DNA of 64,000 nt. It comes from Allacma fusca. Lineage: Eukaryota > Arthropoda > Collembola > Symphypleona > Sminthuridae. The notes below the pieces were generated by a model. The model was not told where the DNA came from. It did not search any database and worked only from the letters and a program-made list of their open reading frames with translations. Each line of letters opens with the position of its first letter. Position 1 is the first letter of the stretch. A program made the translations under genes and the position numbers. This document shows, in pieces, positions 50,435 to 63,198 of this stretch. Location of the stretch: positions 22,446,887-22,510,886 of the forward strand of contig OX359250.1 of assembly GCA_947179485.1 (NCBI GenBank), read 5' to 3'.

Positions 50435-51609
50435 TTAAATGGCTCCGTACTGTGTGGATGGGTCCACGGGAGCAGCACCGGTATCTGGAGCTCCATATTG
50501 GCCACCAGGTCCGTTGTTCTCGGGGGACTTGTACCGGATGAAATAAACTTCGGGCTTTGAAGGCTTCGTGGGGGCTTGAGCAGGGAGGGTGATGGCAGGA
50601 GTGGCATCGGGCTTCTTGAGCAAAACGTAAACCAAGGTCTTTTGTTCGGGTGCTGGGGGGAGGTCTGGGACATCGGGTTCTTGGTAAGGAGCGGGCTCAG
50701 GAGCACGGATGAACAAGATCTTGTAGTGCTTCTCAGGGATTTGAGGAGCGGAAGGAGCCTTGGGAGCTTTGGGTTCAGGGGCTTCAGAAGGAGCAACGTG
50801 AACGTACACATGCTTGTGAACTTGTTGTTCTTGTGGACCACTGTCGTATCCACCACCCAGACCATTGTCACCACCAGGGTATCCGCCGTTGTTGCTGTTA
50901 CCACCGCTGATGCCACTGCCGCTGCCAATGCCGTTACCATTGCCGTTTCCGTTGCTGGAGTATCCTCCCAAGTTGCTGTTTCCACCTAAACTGCCACTGC
51001 TACCACTGCTGCTGCTGCCGCTGCTGTAACCAGATAGGCTGTTAGAGCCACCAGAAGAGCTGCTGTATCCACTTTGACCACTGGGGTAGCCTCCAGAAGA
51101 TCCAGATGAGCGTCCAGATTGGCCACTAGAGCGAGCAACTGGGGCAGCATAAGCGGAAGAGGACTGACTAGGAGATCCATAGCTTTGTTGGGGAACTGCA
51201 GAATACACTTGAGAAGGTGCGCCGTAGTTAGAGCCGACCGACCTAGATCCAGGGTATCCTGATTGAGCAGCAGCGAGCACCCCAAGGGATGCGAGAACCT
51301 ATTGTAAAGAACAAGGAGCACCGTTTGTTTTAAAAAAAAATCCTACAAAAACTATTACAGTAGTAAAAACAGTAGTGAATCCATAAAGGCTGGAAATCAC
51401 TTTTAGAAATCACAGATATGAGAAAAGGATAATTATCTATTTGAATCACAAAAAAAACGGAAAATATTTTTTGAGAAGAGAAGATATTTTGTGAAAAGAT
51501 GAGGGAATATTGAAAATTATACTGTTGACTTATACTGTTTGTTTAAGAAAACTGTGTTTTTTTTTTGAAGAAAAATTATATTGGTGATTCTTACCAGAAG
51601 AACCTTCAT
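50435..51609 (-). CDS. Tweedle-type (DUF243) cuticle protein 1
   Basis: Two exons: 51609-51595 (only five codons, MKVLL) and 51298-50435, joined in phase 0; 292 residues. The signal peptide MKVLLVLASLGVLAAAQ marks it as secreted. A long Gly/Ser/Asn-rich, low-complexity region follows (about residues 20-165), then the DUF243 core with all its blocks: HKHVYVHVAP, KHYKILFIRAPEPAP, KTLVYVLLKKP and KPEVYFIRYKSPE. A short QYGAP-type tail ends the protein. Tweedle proteins are structural parts of arthropod cuticle and bind chitin. The five-codon first exon is typical of arthropod cuticle genes. A TATA element lies about 100 bp upstream of the ATG. Long open frames in other phases are composition shadows of the repeats. 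Confidence 0.93.
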
Positions 51610-51697
51610 GCCGAAAGGGAATAAATAGAAAAAAAGAAAGAAAAGAGGAGAAGATGAGTAAACTAGAGAAGTTGGAAGACTGTGATTGCTGAGACGG

Positions 51698-51717
51698 TCG
51701 AATCGGCTTATAAACCC
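51698..51717 (-). promoter_or_regulatory. TATA-containing promoter block of Tweedle 1
   Basis: On minus: GGGTTTATAAGCCGATTCGA, about 90-110 bases upstream of the start codon. It differs at a single base from the block in front of the second Tweedle gene. Confidence 0.75.
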
Positions 51718-52611
51718 GAACAGAGTGACCAGGTGCCAAAAAAACCTTCGACATAGTGTCGTTGCAAAATTCAATTGACACCCATGTACTCCTATGAACT
51801 GTGCACATTTAGACAGCTCAATAATGTGACAATGTGCGTGTTGAAAAGGGGTAGATGGAGGGAGGGACATGTGCTGGTCACAATCCCACCACGCTGTCCT
51901 ACTCCCTCAAAGTATTGAGGATCCGACTATACGAGTCTCTCTGTACAAGTGTGGAAATTATTAAACTAGAGAAGATGTTCTCGGCATTAAATTCATCTCA
52001 CCTGTCCACATCTGCTGGTGGTCACACAGCCTCCCTTTTCAGCTCTTTTCCACCAAAAAACACACACACACACACACACATGTCTTTTCCCTAGACAAGT
52101 CTCCTCCATGTAAAGTGTGTGGATCCATCTAGCAGCCTTTCTAATCCAAATAATTGAGATGGACAAGTTCATAAATAATACTCAAGAGATGATTTCAAAC
52201 TATATAGGAAACTACCTCATGACTTAACATACAATATTTAATGAGCTCAGCTTGAACCATAATTTATCACGGATTGTAAACAGTTCAAAGTGTGTGACCG
52301 CAAGACTCCCATCACCTCACAAACAGTTTTGCCCAAACAAATAGAATCTATAACATGTGCTAATCTCATGCATACTCTCAAGCTTCTCAAAGAAAGTCTT
52401 GGGGTGGTCTTAATTTTCGTACATCATAACTCTGTCAGTGTCCACAAGAGCTTCTGTATTAAGAAAGTATGACAAGTTCCAATGGCCAAGCCTGTGGCAG
52501 GCCCTGCATGGGAATTTTTTGCTCAAGAATATTACCTCCTATGTATATCCTCCACTCCTTATTGTTTTAGAGGAAAGCACTCCGGCTCTATGTTATTGGG
52601 GATACTTTACA

Positions 52612-52615
<4 letters not shown>

Positions 52616-52650
<35 letters not shown>
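52616..52650. repeat. (CT)n microsatellite
   Basis: Pure CT run of about 35 bases in non-coding DNA. Confidence 0.95.
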
Positions 52651-52652
<2 letters not shown>

Positions 52653-55600
52653 TCAAAGTCACCAGAGGAATTTTTGCTAAGGACATTTTCACACACTTCA
52701 GCCCTGCTCAGCATTCCTTAGTGTATGGTGTCCATCACATAGTACAGTTTATGACTCATTGCTCATCTTCCCTCCCTCCCTCTTGCCCCTTGACCATGTT
52801 CAGACAGAAACATCTTAATATTTTATGGTAACACCTAAAACATTTAATTAGTTTATGCTCACATAAAATATTTCCCCTGATTCTGACTGGCCTAAAAGTT
52901 ACTTCATCCTTTTGCATTGTATAGTATATCTACTGTAGATGACCCTTATCGAAAAATCCTAATATTGCGTAGATTTTAAATCTTATCTCTTTTGAACATA
53001 AAATCACCTTGTTTTTGTTTCACACACCAGGGGGGCTTTCTCCCCAGTAAATTTCCAAGCTCGCATTATATCAATACTAGATTTATAGCAATTCATATCA
53101 TTTTTATCAAAACTTCAATTCTCTCCCATAAATTCTTCTTTTTTTTTTGACGTACTGAGCTGTAAATTATCAGGATTTCAATGTAATTAAGATAGCCGTA
53201 TGCTGGGTAAGCCCTCCACATTCCACAAGTCCCTGTCATATATGATTTGCTAATATTGAACTACTTCCCTAGCCAGATGTTTTTTTTTTTGCTCTGAGAG
53301 TGTGGGTCCGGTCTGTGAAAGAAACCATTTACCTGGTACCCACTAGAAATTGGCTCGAGTTTATGCATTCATTCACCCAATGGATGAAAGCCTGTGACAG
53401 AATTATTACATGAGCATATATTGCCTTTTCGTAGAATTTGCATAAACGTTTTTACCCATCTTCTGGCTCACTTTATATGAGAATAATATGACTAAATGGG
53501 AAAAAAAAAGTTTTAAATCGGTCAAGCAGGAAAAAAAAATGTCGCTTCTTCAGATTTGAAAAAAGAAATCCAATAGAAACAGTCCATTCGGAATTGATCA
53601 ATAGCCAATTGGCGAGTACTTGTTTTTATATCAGAGTTGAATTACCAGACTCAACAGACATTTTTAATATAAATGTGCTTTTTTCCAAGCAGTTTTTTTT
53701 ATATATATACTGTGCCTTTTAGTAGTATGATTTTTACTGTGTGTGTGTGTGTGTGTGCTAAAGGAGACAAATGCATACTGATGAGGGTTTGAGGTGACAG
53801 AGTCATAACCAATGTGAGAGATTTCATATTTAATAGGAATCAGGATTGTTGTTCTATAGTAGGAAAGAATTTTTATCTCCTGTAAGATTTAGGTACGAAC
53901 ACCCGTTCTCCCTTGCAATGTCATAGAGGTAGGAATATTTGGCTGGCTTTCCATAACAATTTAATGATGGATGATAAGGACATGGACTTAAAAGAAATAT
54001 TTTTTAGCACTACTAAAATATGACATGGAATGCCTTCTAGTTTGTGTAGACAATTGTCAATTAAGAACAATGAAATAATATATAAGTAGATATTCTGTAA
54101 TCATGTCTGTGTGGACTTTGGGTGCATATGTGGATATAGATATACATATGTGCGTCTCTCAACCCTTGTGGGTTTCATAGTCACTGAGGCTCTGCGTGCC
54201 GAGCAAGTGTGAACTTTTAAGATTTTCTATGGAGAAGAGATGCACTACATACAGTATGCAGAGGGGCACAAGTTACGGTGTAGTTTGTATAAACAAATGC
54301 CTAGATTGTTATTTACGGTCGCATTCCAAGTTACCGGTTAGAACCCAATTGGAGAAAAGGTATAAAATTTAATCGTGTGATAGTGGCTCAAGAGAATTGA
54401 AGAGAATTGGCGATAGAACACAATCAGGATAAGTGTAAGTGAGTCAGTAGTCGGTGTGGACATGGTCAGCACATATGGTGATAGTATGGGGTTGGCTCGC
54501 AGGTACGGTGACATTTTATGCCGAGGATATAACTTGTACAGTACCTACTAAAAGGACCATCTGACTAAACTTTATGGAATTGGATATGTACAATTTCCAC
54601 AATAAATGTTTTCTTTCTCTCTCCTCAGTCTCTGACCAGGACAGTTGCGAGTGTTGCTGATGCCATATGTGAGGAGATGTGTGTTGCTGGATTACTTCAT
54701 TCAATAAACAGCAACACCAAAGATGCTCATAGATCATTGAGTGCAAGGAAATCAAAATAATTCAATAGGGAGTGAGGCAATCCTCTCACTGTAGAGTATC
54801 TTATTATCGTCGTCATAAGCCTCACAAATTCCCCACTATAGCCAAGGAGGATGGGCTTTAATTGTTCGAGTTTGGGGTTAATTTCATTATTTGAAATGAG
54901 GTAGAAAGATTTATGCTTCATTATTTGTCTCGGAGTCTAATCAAATTGCATTGCCTTATTCAACTAACTACGTGTTAATCAATTGACATAGTCTCCCATT
55001 TCTCATTTCGTTATGCCAGGTTTACATCATTTTAACGCTCAAAATCCTTTTTTTCCTCCTTCCGCACATTTTTTTTTCTTTTTAAATTCAAAAACCCCTC
55101 AAGAAATTTGTTTTTTTTTTTTCGCGTAGGAGAGCTCACACGTTCTTTTACTATACTGCCTCAAGATTCAATTTATGCTTTGGCCTCTTGGCAAATAATT
55201 ATTCCTTCACAAATGATTGCAAGAATTATTGGGTCTTTTTTCTATGGAAAAATCTTTATGAGTAGGAATCTTCTTCACTTTCAGAGCGTCTTACATTGCT
55301 GAAGTGGTGGAGTTATATGGTCAAGAAGGAGCCGGGTTGAGTTATGGTGACGGAAGAGTGGTGCCAATTTTTGACGAGACAGTTATGGAAGCTATTAACG
55401 CACGTTTGACATGTTGGTTCAGAAAATATTTCCAAAGGATTTTCTGAGAGTGGGCAAAAAGTAGGGTAGCGAGTCCCAAGGAAAGGCGGATGCGCAAGAG
55501 AGATGATGGCTCCTCATATCCGTTTTTGGCGAGCGGGGGAATATTTACAGAGACAAGTTTTAAATAAAAATCTTTTGTGAGATATTTGATCCGTGTAAGA

Positions 55601-56997
55601 TATATTTGATCATCACTCACATCAAATGTGTACATATGAGCAGAGCTGACCTTTGTGTGTAAGTTGTAACTTGATTTTTGTCACGACATAAATCCACTCA
55701 TTTTTTGGTCTCTACACAATCTTTTACCGTTTCTTTATTTCTCAAAGAATTGATGATGTGCCCATAGCGCTACGATTTTAAATGGTTCATGCCAGGTGGC
55801 CTTTTGTGATGTGGTGTGTGTGTCAAATGTTTGTGAAACTACTAGTTTTTTTTGAAGAGGCGGAAGAGATTTTTAAAATTTCTATTTATGAGCTTATTGA
55901 CTTTTGTGTGAAAAAAATCTTGTCCCAGTGGTTTCATTAATTTAACTCACAATCCGAGTTGACATATATATCTATCTATGCATAGGAGGACATAAAAAAA
56001 ATCCTCCTAAGGCCTCCCAAGCTGAGCTCACGTTCCAGAGGAACTTGAAAAGGTTTTATGAGATTTTATTGCTCAAACTATGCACTCAAGGAATGTAAAT
56101 GACTGTTTGTAGCAGGAAACAGTCCAATAAGAAAAAGTAAATTGTCAACTTGAGAGGTAACGGGGGGTTTTGGGCTCTCCAATAATTTTTGTCTTACTTG
56201 CATCTTTCTCGCCAACATGTGGCTAAAGTGCGAATGTTTTGTGGAAAATACAAAAGACGAGTACAGAATAAATAGAATTGATGATCTTGTCATCCTCCAT
56301 AAAATTTTCTTCTATTCAGTCCTATGAAATATCATGAGGACTCTGTGGTCATGCAGGCTTCTCTCTGAGCTATTAGCCCAACCAGTTTAATTCCCTCATT
56401 GTAATTTATTCGCGCCGTAATGGAAGGACGATGGATTGGAGTGAACAGCTGAGAACTTTAACTGAGCTCCATTGAGTATAGCTTAAGTTCAATGTTAGGA
56501 TCCACATTTTCTGCATTGTACAATGCATTTCAGTTGACTTTGATTTTTCCCAATGATTTTTTCTCACTCATGTAACTCCTTGAGGACGATTTCAACATCT
56601 GACAAGATAAGCAAGCATCTCAAATATAGTTGACATTATTTTGACATTTTTCCACCCCTTTACTCCAAACAATCCTTGCTTCTTTTTCTCCATAAATAAA
56701 CAAGATTAAGCAAGTATTTGGGGGAAAAGGGCATAAAGAATGCTGTTTATTGAATCTGATGTGATAATCCCTATCCAAGAAATTACGTTACAAACAAAAA
56801 ATTCTTGTACAGTAGTTAACGTGCTGCTTCTTCATATCTAAACGTCAGTTGGATAGTAAGTGACAATTTTATGACTTTTTCACCAATTTTGTTTTGCTGT
56901 GATTACATTCAATCCCCAGGTTATAAACTTTGGAATTTTTTAATTAGTCCCATTTTATGATGGGTGATGTGGTCAAATGTCCATTTACTACTACAAG

Positions 56998-57080
56998 TAA
57001 TGTCAGCATTGTGTCTGCGTAATGTCAGGATTGTGTCTGTGTAATGTCAGTATTGTATCTGCGTAATATCAGTAAGGTAT
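56998..57080. repeat. 22-bp minisatellite, about 3.8 copies
   Basis: Units start at 56998, 57020, 57042 and 57064 (partial). Each begins TAATGTCAG or TAATATCAG and ends in a TGTCTG/TATCTG segment. Copies diverge by one to a few bases. Confidence 0.9.
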
Positions 57081-58852
57081 CATTTTTTTTGTCACTCTCC
57101 CAGAGCCTTCGCCTGCACCCCGTCGTACACAATAATAATTGATCTGCCCAGTACTTTGTTATTTCTTTTATTATTACATGTTTCTCAGGGATTTATGTTC
57201 GACAATTAAAACCGTCCAAGAGAAATCCAATCCTGAATTATTGACATAGGGGAAATTATTGATTTCCAATCAGTCTTCAGGATTACAGGGGCTGTTAAAT
57301 AATGTAATTATTCTGTCAAACTCCTGCTCTTATGCATTATTTACAATTCTGACGCGATGATAATCTGAGGAGGTATCAGTATTTGTCAATAAACAGTCAC
57401 GTGCAGTATCTTAATTGCCCTCACTTACTTGTACTACCTGCAACTTGTAGCTATAAAACCAGGCACGCTTCGATGTAATACAAATCAAGCAGATGTATAG
57501 ATATGTATGTATGGGTCCCTATGGAACCTTCCCTATAGTAGATAAGACCTTCGCCCTACTTGCAAGTCAATTCACAGACATTTGTGTCGAAGGAGACTGA
57601 CAATGAGGGGAATAAAAAATATCCTAACATTTTCTGATATCAGATTGCCACATGGATTCTTTTGTCTCACCTTGCCCCTCCTCATTAATTATTAACCCTC
57701 TCTAGTCTCTGACTCTTCAACTTTCCCAGTTTCGATCCCAAATAATGCACCATACAATTTTTTACGGATTATTAAAATGGAGCAAATTTACAGTAATAAA
57801 TTTTGCTGAAAAAAAAACTACTTAAAAACGTCAAAGTAGTTTCATTTGTAACTGTATCTATCTGTACATAAGTACCATACACAACTTGGAAATTATAAGA
57901 GGTAGGAGCTTCATAGCTTTGAAACAACCAGAGGCACCTTGGGAACGTCGTTCCAACTAATTTAGTGAGATGGCTTGGAGGTTGTTGGGGAGCTTTTATC
58001 GCTGTTCTCTGTAGGAAAATGTAACTTGTTTTCGAAGCATGACATGTTTTTTTTTTTGTAAAAAGTTACGAACACATCCGATTATTTATGACATGACTAC
58101 ACTTTGAGACTCAGACATGCAAAAAACGGACAATGAGGAAAAGTGGGCTGGAGAGACTCTGTCACTAATAATGAATGAAATGAGGGAAGATGCTGTGGTC
58201 TGTGGTCAACGTGTGGAGTATAATTACTTGTTGTTGGGGGAATGAGAGACGACGTGGACCATAACGGAGGATTTAGTTGGGCTGTAGAACTTGAAGGCAG
58301 AGTTATGACCGAAGGGTTAAAATAAGATAACCATCAGTTGAACACTTTGAAATCGATAAGTGTGCAGTTAAGAGAGGACATTAACCAAACTTGATATTCA
58401 GACACCCAATATGTGACTTGAGAAATGAAGATGGTAGTTTTGAGGAAGATTATTATTGTAATTGGAAAGATTTCAAATCTCTTTTAAGACTATTCAGCGG
58501 CAAGGAAATTAACATTGTAGCAGACTGAAGGGACGGTCTATGACCAAATTGTTATTAATCGTAGAATAAATTGCTTGTAATGTATCGGTGAGACTTGAGC
58601 ATAATATATCCCTCCCTGCAACCCAAGATTTATGATGTTTTGAGCACTGGTGACTGCAAAGAGGAGATTTTACATAGTTCTACAGATCCCAGTAATTACT
58701 TACAGCGGAATATTTTCTGGTTGAATGAGTTGGTTTTTATTACATGAACTCATGTCTGATACACTCTAACCTCCCTCCTTATTGCTTGTAATTAATGGTA
58801 ATAATGAAGGTAGAAATGACTCTGGTTGAAGTGGATTCTCCTGTAGAGTATC

Positions 58853-59116
58853 ATGTTGAAGTTAAATACCATTACACTGATTAGCTTTATTGTTGACATT
58901 GTCATTTATGCTCTTATCTTATTGTTAGATATATCCCCAGTGACAACTCATGTTCACGAATTTGGGTTAGATATTTCAAAGCCTCTCACAGCCCCGTCTG
59001 ATCACCGCATGATTTATGAGAGACTCTTCGAAGAAGTAGTATTTCCCCATAAACGAGATCCCATAAGAATTCATCAAAGATCCCCCCCCCCACTGTCCTC
59101 CAAAACAAGATATTAA
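58853..59116 (+). CDS. hypothetical 87-aa ORF with one hydrophobic segment
   Basis: The ORF opens with a hydrophobic stretch (LISFIVDIVIYALILLLDI) that could be a membrane or signal-anchor helix. A hydrophilic part follows, with SDHRMIYERLF and HKRDPIRIHQR, and a run of C coding Pro near the end. No family was recognised, no flanking exon was identified, and the length is within what chance allows. Reported only because its hydrophilic half reads less like AT-rich noise than its neighbours. Confidence 0.13.
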   Translation: MLKLNTITLISFIVDIVIYALILLLDISPVTTHVHEFGLDISKPLTAPSDHRMIYERLFEEVVFPHKRDPIRIHQRSPPPLSSKTRY

Positions 59117-60713
59117 CGAAGATAAGTGTGAATCTTCCGATTATCGGTAGTTTTTATTCAATCAACGTTTGTTCATTGACCATCAAATTCTATGAATTGC
59201 TTCAAAATTACAGATGCTGTCATTGTCCATGTATTTTTTTTTACTTGCTCACATTCATTCAACTGTCAGACACTAACACAGTGACATTCGGACTTCTCAT
59301 TCAGCCTTTCCGATGCATACGAAACATATCACAGTTCTATTTGTTTTACATCAGCTATCTCCATACCCCTAGTGACCAGTACAAGGATATGGACTTATAC
59401 GTATTTAAATATGTAATTATACATAGATGTGTGCTCATATAGACAATTACATTGCAAATGAAGTATGATAATTGTGCAATATTTTATAGGGTAAGATGAC
59501 ATTACTCCAATCTTATACTGGGACGGACTATAACAATAGGTTTGGATTTTGTGAAATCCCCAATGAGTAAATATTGTCTGGGTCTGGCACTCTCTCTGTA
59601 TGTGTGTGTCTGTGTGTTTGAGTGGGAACGAAATTACGAGAGAGCTTAGTACAGCTTAATACATACTCTGTATTATACCGAATAATTAACTGTTGATTGC
59701 ATTTAATAATGGCATCCATATTTGGAGCTTTCCCTATTGATACTCAGTATGGGGTGGAATTCTGGTGTAGTCAGAGTTGGGTCGGTGGTCGGTTCTGTGT
59801 TCGGGAGTCATCCTGTAGTCGTAGACTTTTCCCCAAAAATTAATTTATTTTGTTATTAACAACATTTCCCAACGTCCCCCATTTGCATTCGTAACTAACG
59901 CTCTGAAGCCCAGTGATGATGATGAATTTTCAAGATATGGGCTCTATCTTGCTACAACAGCTACAAACTATCCCAATGCTTGATTATACGGCAGGAGTGA
60001 AGAGGACATGTAATTGATAGTTGTTGGCTAACGGAGGACGGGCTGCAATAATTATTACAATTTGTTTCATGCATGATGAGCATTCAGGTCTGCCGTGATC
60101 GAGATAGTCCGCGAAAGTTAGCGGATACTTGCTGATAGTGTAGTAAACTCGGACCTATTGGGAAATCAAGGGATGAGTTTTGGTAAGTGCGATCACTGTA
60201 AAAGTCCCTCGAGGGGACTCACTTGGCATTTATGCAGATTCACCTAGATTGCGTTGAGTACTAGGAGACGGATACAGAGTGGAGTGTGTCTATAGAGTGA
60301 CTGGAATGATTGGATAACATTATATGAGAGTGTTTCACAAGGGAATTTTTATGACTAAACGGAATAAATTAGGTGTACAGAGAAAAATTCAAAACAAGTA
60401 ATGCTTGTTGGGCGAAAGCGAAAAATGTGTGGCCGATCTATTGTGCAGAAATCACACTGACAATTTAAATGGGCCCAGAGCAAAAATGTGTGGAGGATGG
60501 AAATTCATACAGAAGAGAGAAGTCAGCGTGGATGAACTTGAACAGTGAGGATTTTGTGAGTTGTAAGAACTGACTCTACGACATGATGTGAATATATTGG
60601 GTAATAATTGAGACAAATACGATAAAGCTCTGACAAATGAAAGATGACTGAGTGCATTACTGTCAAAGAGTGACTGCCTTGGGCTACAAAACACTTCGTA
60701 AATTCGGTAGGAT

Positions 60714-60716
60714 ATG

Positions 60717-60750
<34 letters not shown>
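60714..60750. repeat. (GT)n microsatellite
   Basis: GT run with one TTT interruption in non-coding DNA. Confidence 0.95.
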
Positions 60751-61284
60751 ACGTAGGTCGCATTGTCAATCGTACATTTCGAAGAGAATGGAAAGACCTG
60801 AGGTGGTCACTTTTGTGTGTAAATGTAAAGCAAATGTGAAGCCATGTATGGGACAGTTATGGACATTTTTCAACTTGGCTCTTTCACATAGGAGCGTACA
60901 AATCATGGGCTTCCTACGAAATATTAACAATGTTATAATGTTAACAATGTAGGAGCTGAGCAATAAAAATAATAATATTATGCAAACATATTTGCATAAC
61001 AATAAAGATTCCTCTTATCACGATAAAATAAATATGCCCCTTGGTAAGTCCAATAGTTATGGGACTTCTCTCATGTCAAGAGTCTTGTATTGTATGGGTG
61101 ATATAAGAATGATCCATGGGTCCTGGTAGTCTTTCGAACATGTTGTTGCACAAATGAGATGCTCCATAAATTTTTTTTTTTTTGGGAGGAAACAATCAAA
61201 ATATATCTATATATGCAAAATAATAGGAGTTCTTCCACTCTCTTGGCACCTCGGAAACAATTTGATCAGTATTAAAAAAAAAGT

Positions 61285-61290
61285 TTTATT
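61285..61290 (-). other. candidate poly(A) signal for Tweedle gene 2
   Basis: TTTATT on plus (AATAAA on minus) about 600 bases past the stop, similar in spacing to the candidate of Tweedle 1. Confidence 0.35.
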
Positions 61291-61791
61291 TTGCTATTGA
61301 ACAAAAATACTTTTGCTCGCACACAGGTACAAAAATAGAATGTTATATACCCTTATTGACTTTTCCTTGTATAATGTAATTGCAAATATATATACATGTA
61401 CAAAAATGGGTAAGAACAGGAGTGACAAGAATACAAAGCATACATATATATATATATAATTAGATATACTACACCAAAAGATGGTAAAGTTCAAAGACGA
61501 AAGGCAAAAGGTAGAAGTGTAAGAAGGACAGAAGAGTTTCAGGTCACGAGGGGAAGCAGAAGGAAGCATTTTGGAAGATGAAAAGTCATAAAAGAGCTTT
61601 ACAGCCAGTAATAGTCAGACTTATTAGTTAAGACAAGATCGAAAGTGACTTCTCAAAAAAAAAATATATAGAGGAACAAGTAGTACAGGAGTAGGAGGAA
61701 GAAGAAGAATATGAAGAGGATGAGTAGTAACACAGCAAGAAAGTCAGTAACAGGAAAAATGAGGTGAAAGAAGACTCAGAGGACTGAAAGG

Positions 61792-61804
61792 AGAAGAAGA
61801 AGAA

Positions 61805-61836
<32 letters not shown>

Positions 61837-61841
61837 AGAAG
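61792..61841. repeat. (GAA)n tract just after the Tweedle 2 stop
   Basis: About 50 bases of GAA/AGG repeats starting roughly 50 bases beyond the stop codon, within the presumed 3' UTR. On the mRNA strand it is CTT-rich. Confidence 0.95.
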
Positions 61842-61889
61842 TGGTGTCGGGGATGAAACTCGAAGGTACTCAATCGCACAGTTTCCTCA

Positions 61890-63088
61890 TTAGTATCCAC
61901 CACGCTGAGCAGGTGCACCATATTGACCAGCTGGAGATCCCCCACCAAGAGGACTGCCACCTTGAGCTGGAGCTCCGTAAGCGTTGTTGGCTTCCGGAGA
62001 CTTGTAACGGATGAAGTAAACTTCTGGTTTGGAGGGTTTGGTTGGAGCAGCAGTTGGCAGAGTGATGGCTGGGGTGGCGTCGGGCTTCTTGAGCAAAACG
62101 TAAACCAAGGTCTTTTGTTCGGGTGCTGGGGGGAGTTCTGGGATATCGGGTTCCTGGTAAGGGGCGGGTTCCGGAGCACGGATGAACAAGATCTTGTAGT
62201 GCTTCTCAGGGATTTGGGGAGCACGGGGAGCCTTGGGTGCTCTAGGTTCAGGGGCCTCTGGTGGGGCAACATGAACGTAGACGTGCTTGTGAACCTTCTG
62301 TTCCTGAGGGCCTCCATACCCTCCGTTGTTACCACCGGGGTATCCTCCTCCTCCACCTCCTCCTACTCCTCCGCCACTGGAAAATCCTCCGCTGCTACCT
62401 GATGGAGCACCATAGGCAGAGCTTGGATATTGAGGGGCAGCTGTAGCAAGCACCGCAAAGGATGCCAAGACCTACAAGGAAAAGGATGTTAATTACCGTA
62501 TTACAACAATTATTATTATTGTCAGCATCATATCTTTGTCCATCCTAATTATTCCTTCGTTTTCCGTTTCCGCTCCAATCAAAACTGTACAACAATATTT
62601 TTTCCCTACTATTACAGTCACTAGTCCCTGATAACTCTTCGTACATTGAGAGTCATAAGAAAAGTGCTTGAAAAGGAAAATCACTTGTTGTAGTATTAAA
62701 TCTGTTTTTTTTTGGAGTGAGTGAATCAAGTGCAACACTCAACTGAATTTTTTTTTTAAATGAGGAAATTTCTTGGGAAGCAGAGCAGGATTTTCGAGTG
62801 TGTCAGTGGGGATTGATTAAAATTTTGTGAATATTTATGAGTGTGCGGACATGCACCCTCCCAAGTTTTGTCAGATATATTTCAAGACAGAGAGCACTAT
62901 TCTTTCAAAACAAATGTGTTGCTAGCGGTTTTATTTTTTTTTTGTTGTTGCGTGGCACCGGAAAACGAAAATTTTTGGTATTTTTCTGTCGAATAATTTC
63001 CAAAATCAAGAGTCTGTCCTGAGCGTTGAAAAAATAGAGATTTCACTGAGAAGAAGGATTGTCGTTGGCTTACCAAGAGAACCTTCAT
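61890..63088 (-). CDS. Tweedle-type (DUF243) cuticle protein 2
   Basis: Two exons, 63088-63074 (MKVLL) and 62471-61890, joined in phase 0; 198 residues. The signal peptide is MKVLLVLASFAVLATAA. A short Gly-rich region (about residues 25-55, including a run of seven glycines) leads to the DUF243 core: HKHVYVHVAP, KHYKILFIRAPEPAP, KTLVYVLLKKP and KPEVYFIRYKSPE. A Gly/Ala/Gln-rich tail ends QYGAPAQRGGY. Over about 72 core residues from EKHYK to KSPE it differs from Tweedle 1 at about four positions, whereas the low-complexity arms differ greatly in length. It is a secreted structural protein of the cuticle. Strand, first exon and promoter block are the same as in Tweedle 1, indicating duplication. 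Alternative long frames on both strands are shadows. Confidence 0.93.
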
Positions 63089-63198
63089 ATTGATTCCGGA
63101 GGAATAAATAGGAATAAATATTTTTGAAAGAAATTGAACACTGGTTTTTGAAGCTGTTACCAGAGCTGGTAGTGGATGACTGTTGGTAGTTTCGCGGA

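Larger units (their letters stand above)
51718..61889. other. gene-poor region between the Tweedle paralogs
   Basis: About 10 kb with no confident gene on either strand. Contains CA at 52060-52080, a CT tract at 52616-52650, GT at 53739-53758, the 22-bp minisatellite at 56998-57080 and a weak 87-codon ORF at 58853-59116. The GT tract at 60714-60750 and the Tweedle 2 3' UTR with its GAA run complete it. Confidence 0.55.

Noticed and set aside
61628-62356. 242-codon minus-strand ORF overlapping Tweedle 2 in another frame
   Set aside because: It is a shadow of the Pro/Gly-rich codons and of the GAA tract after the stop (read as poly-Phe). Tweedle 1 has the same kind of shadow at 50290-50985.
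61923-62402. 159-codon plus-strand ORF antisense to Tweedle 2
   Set aside because: GC-rich repetitive coding sequence keeps the opposite strand open. The equivalent occurs at 50576-50989, and neither has motifs, splice support or independent conservation signs.
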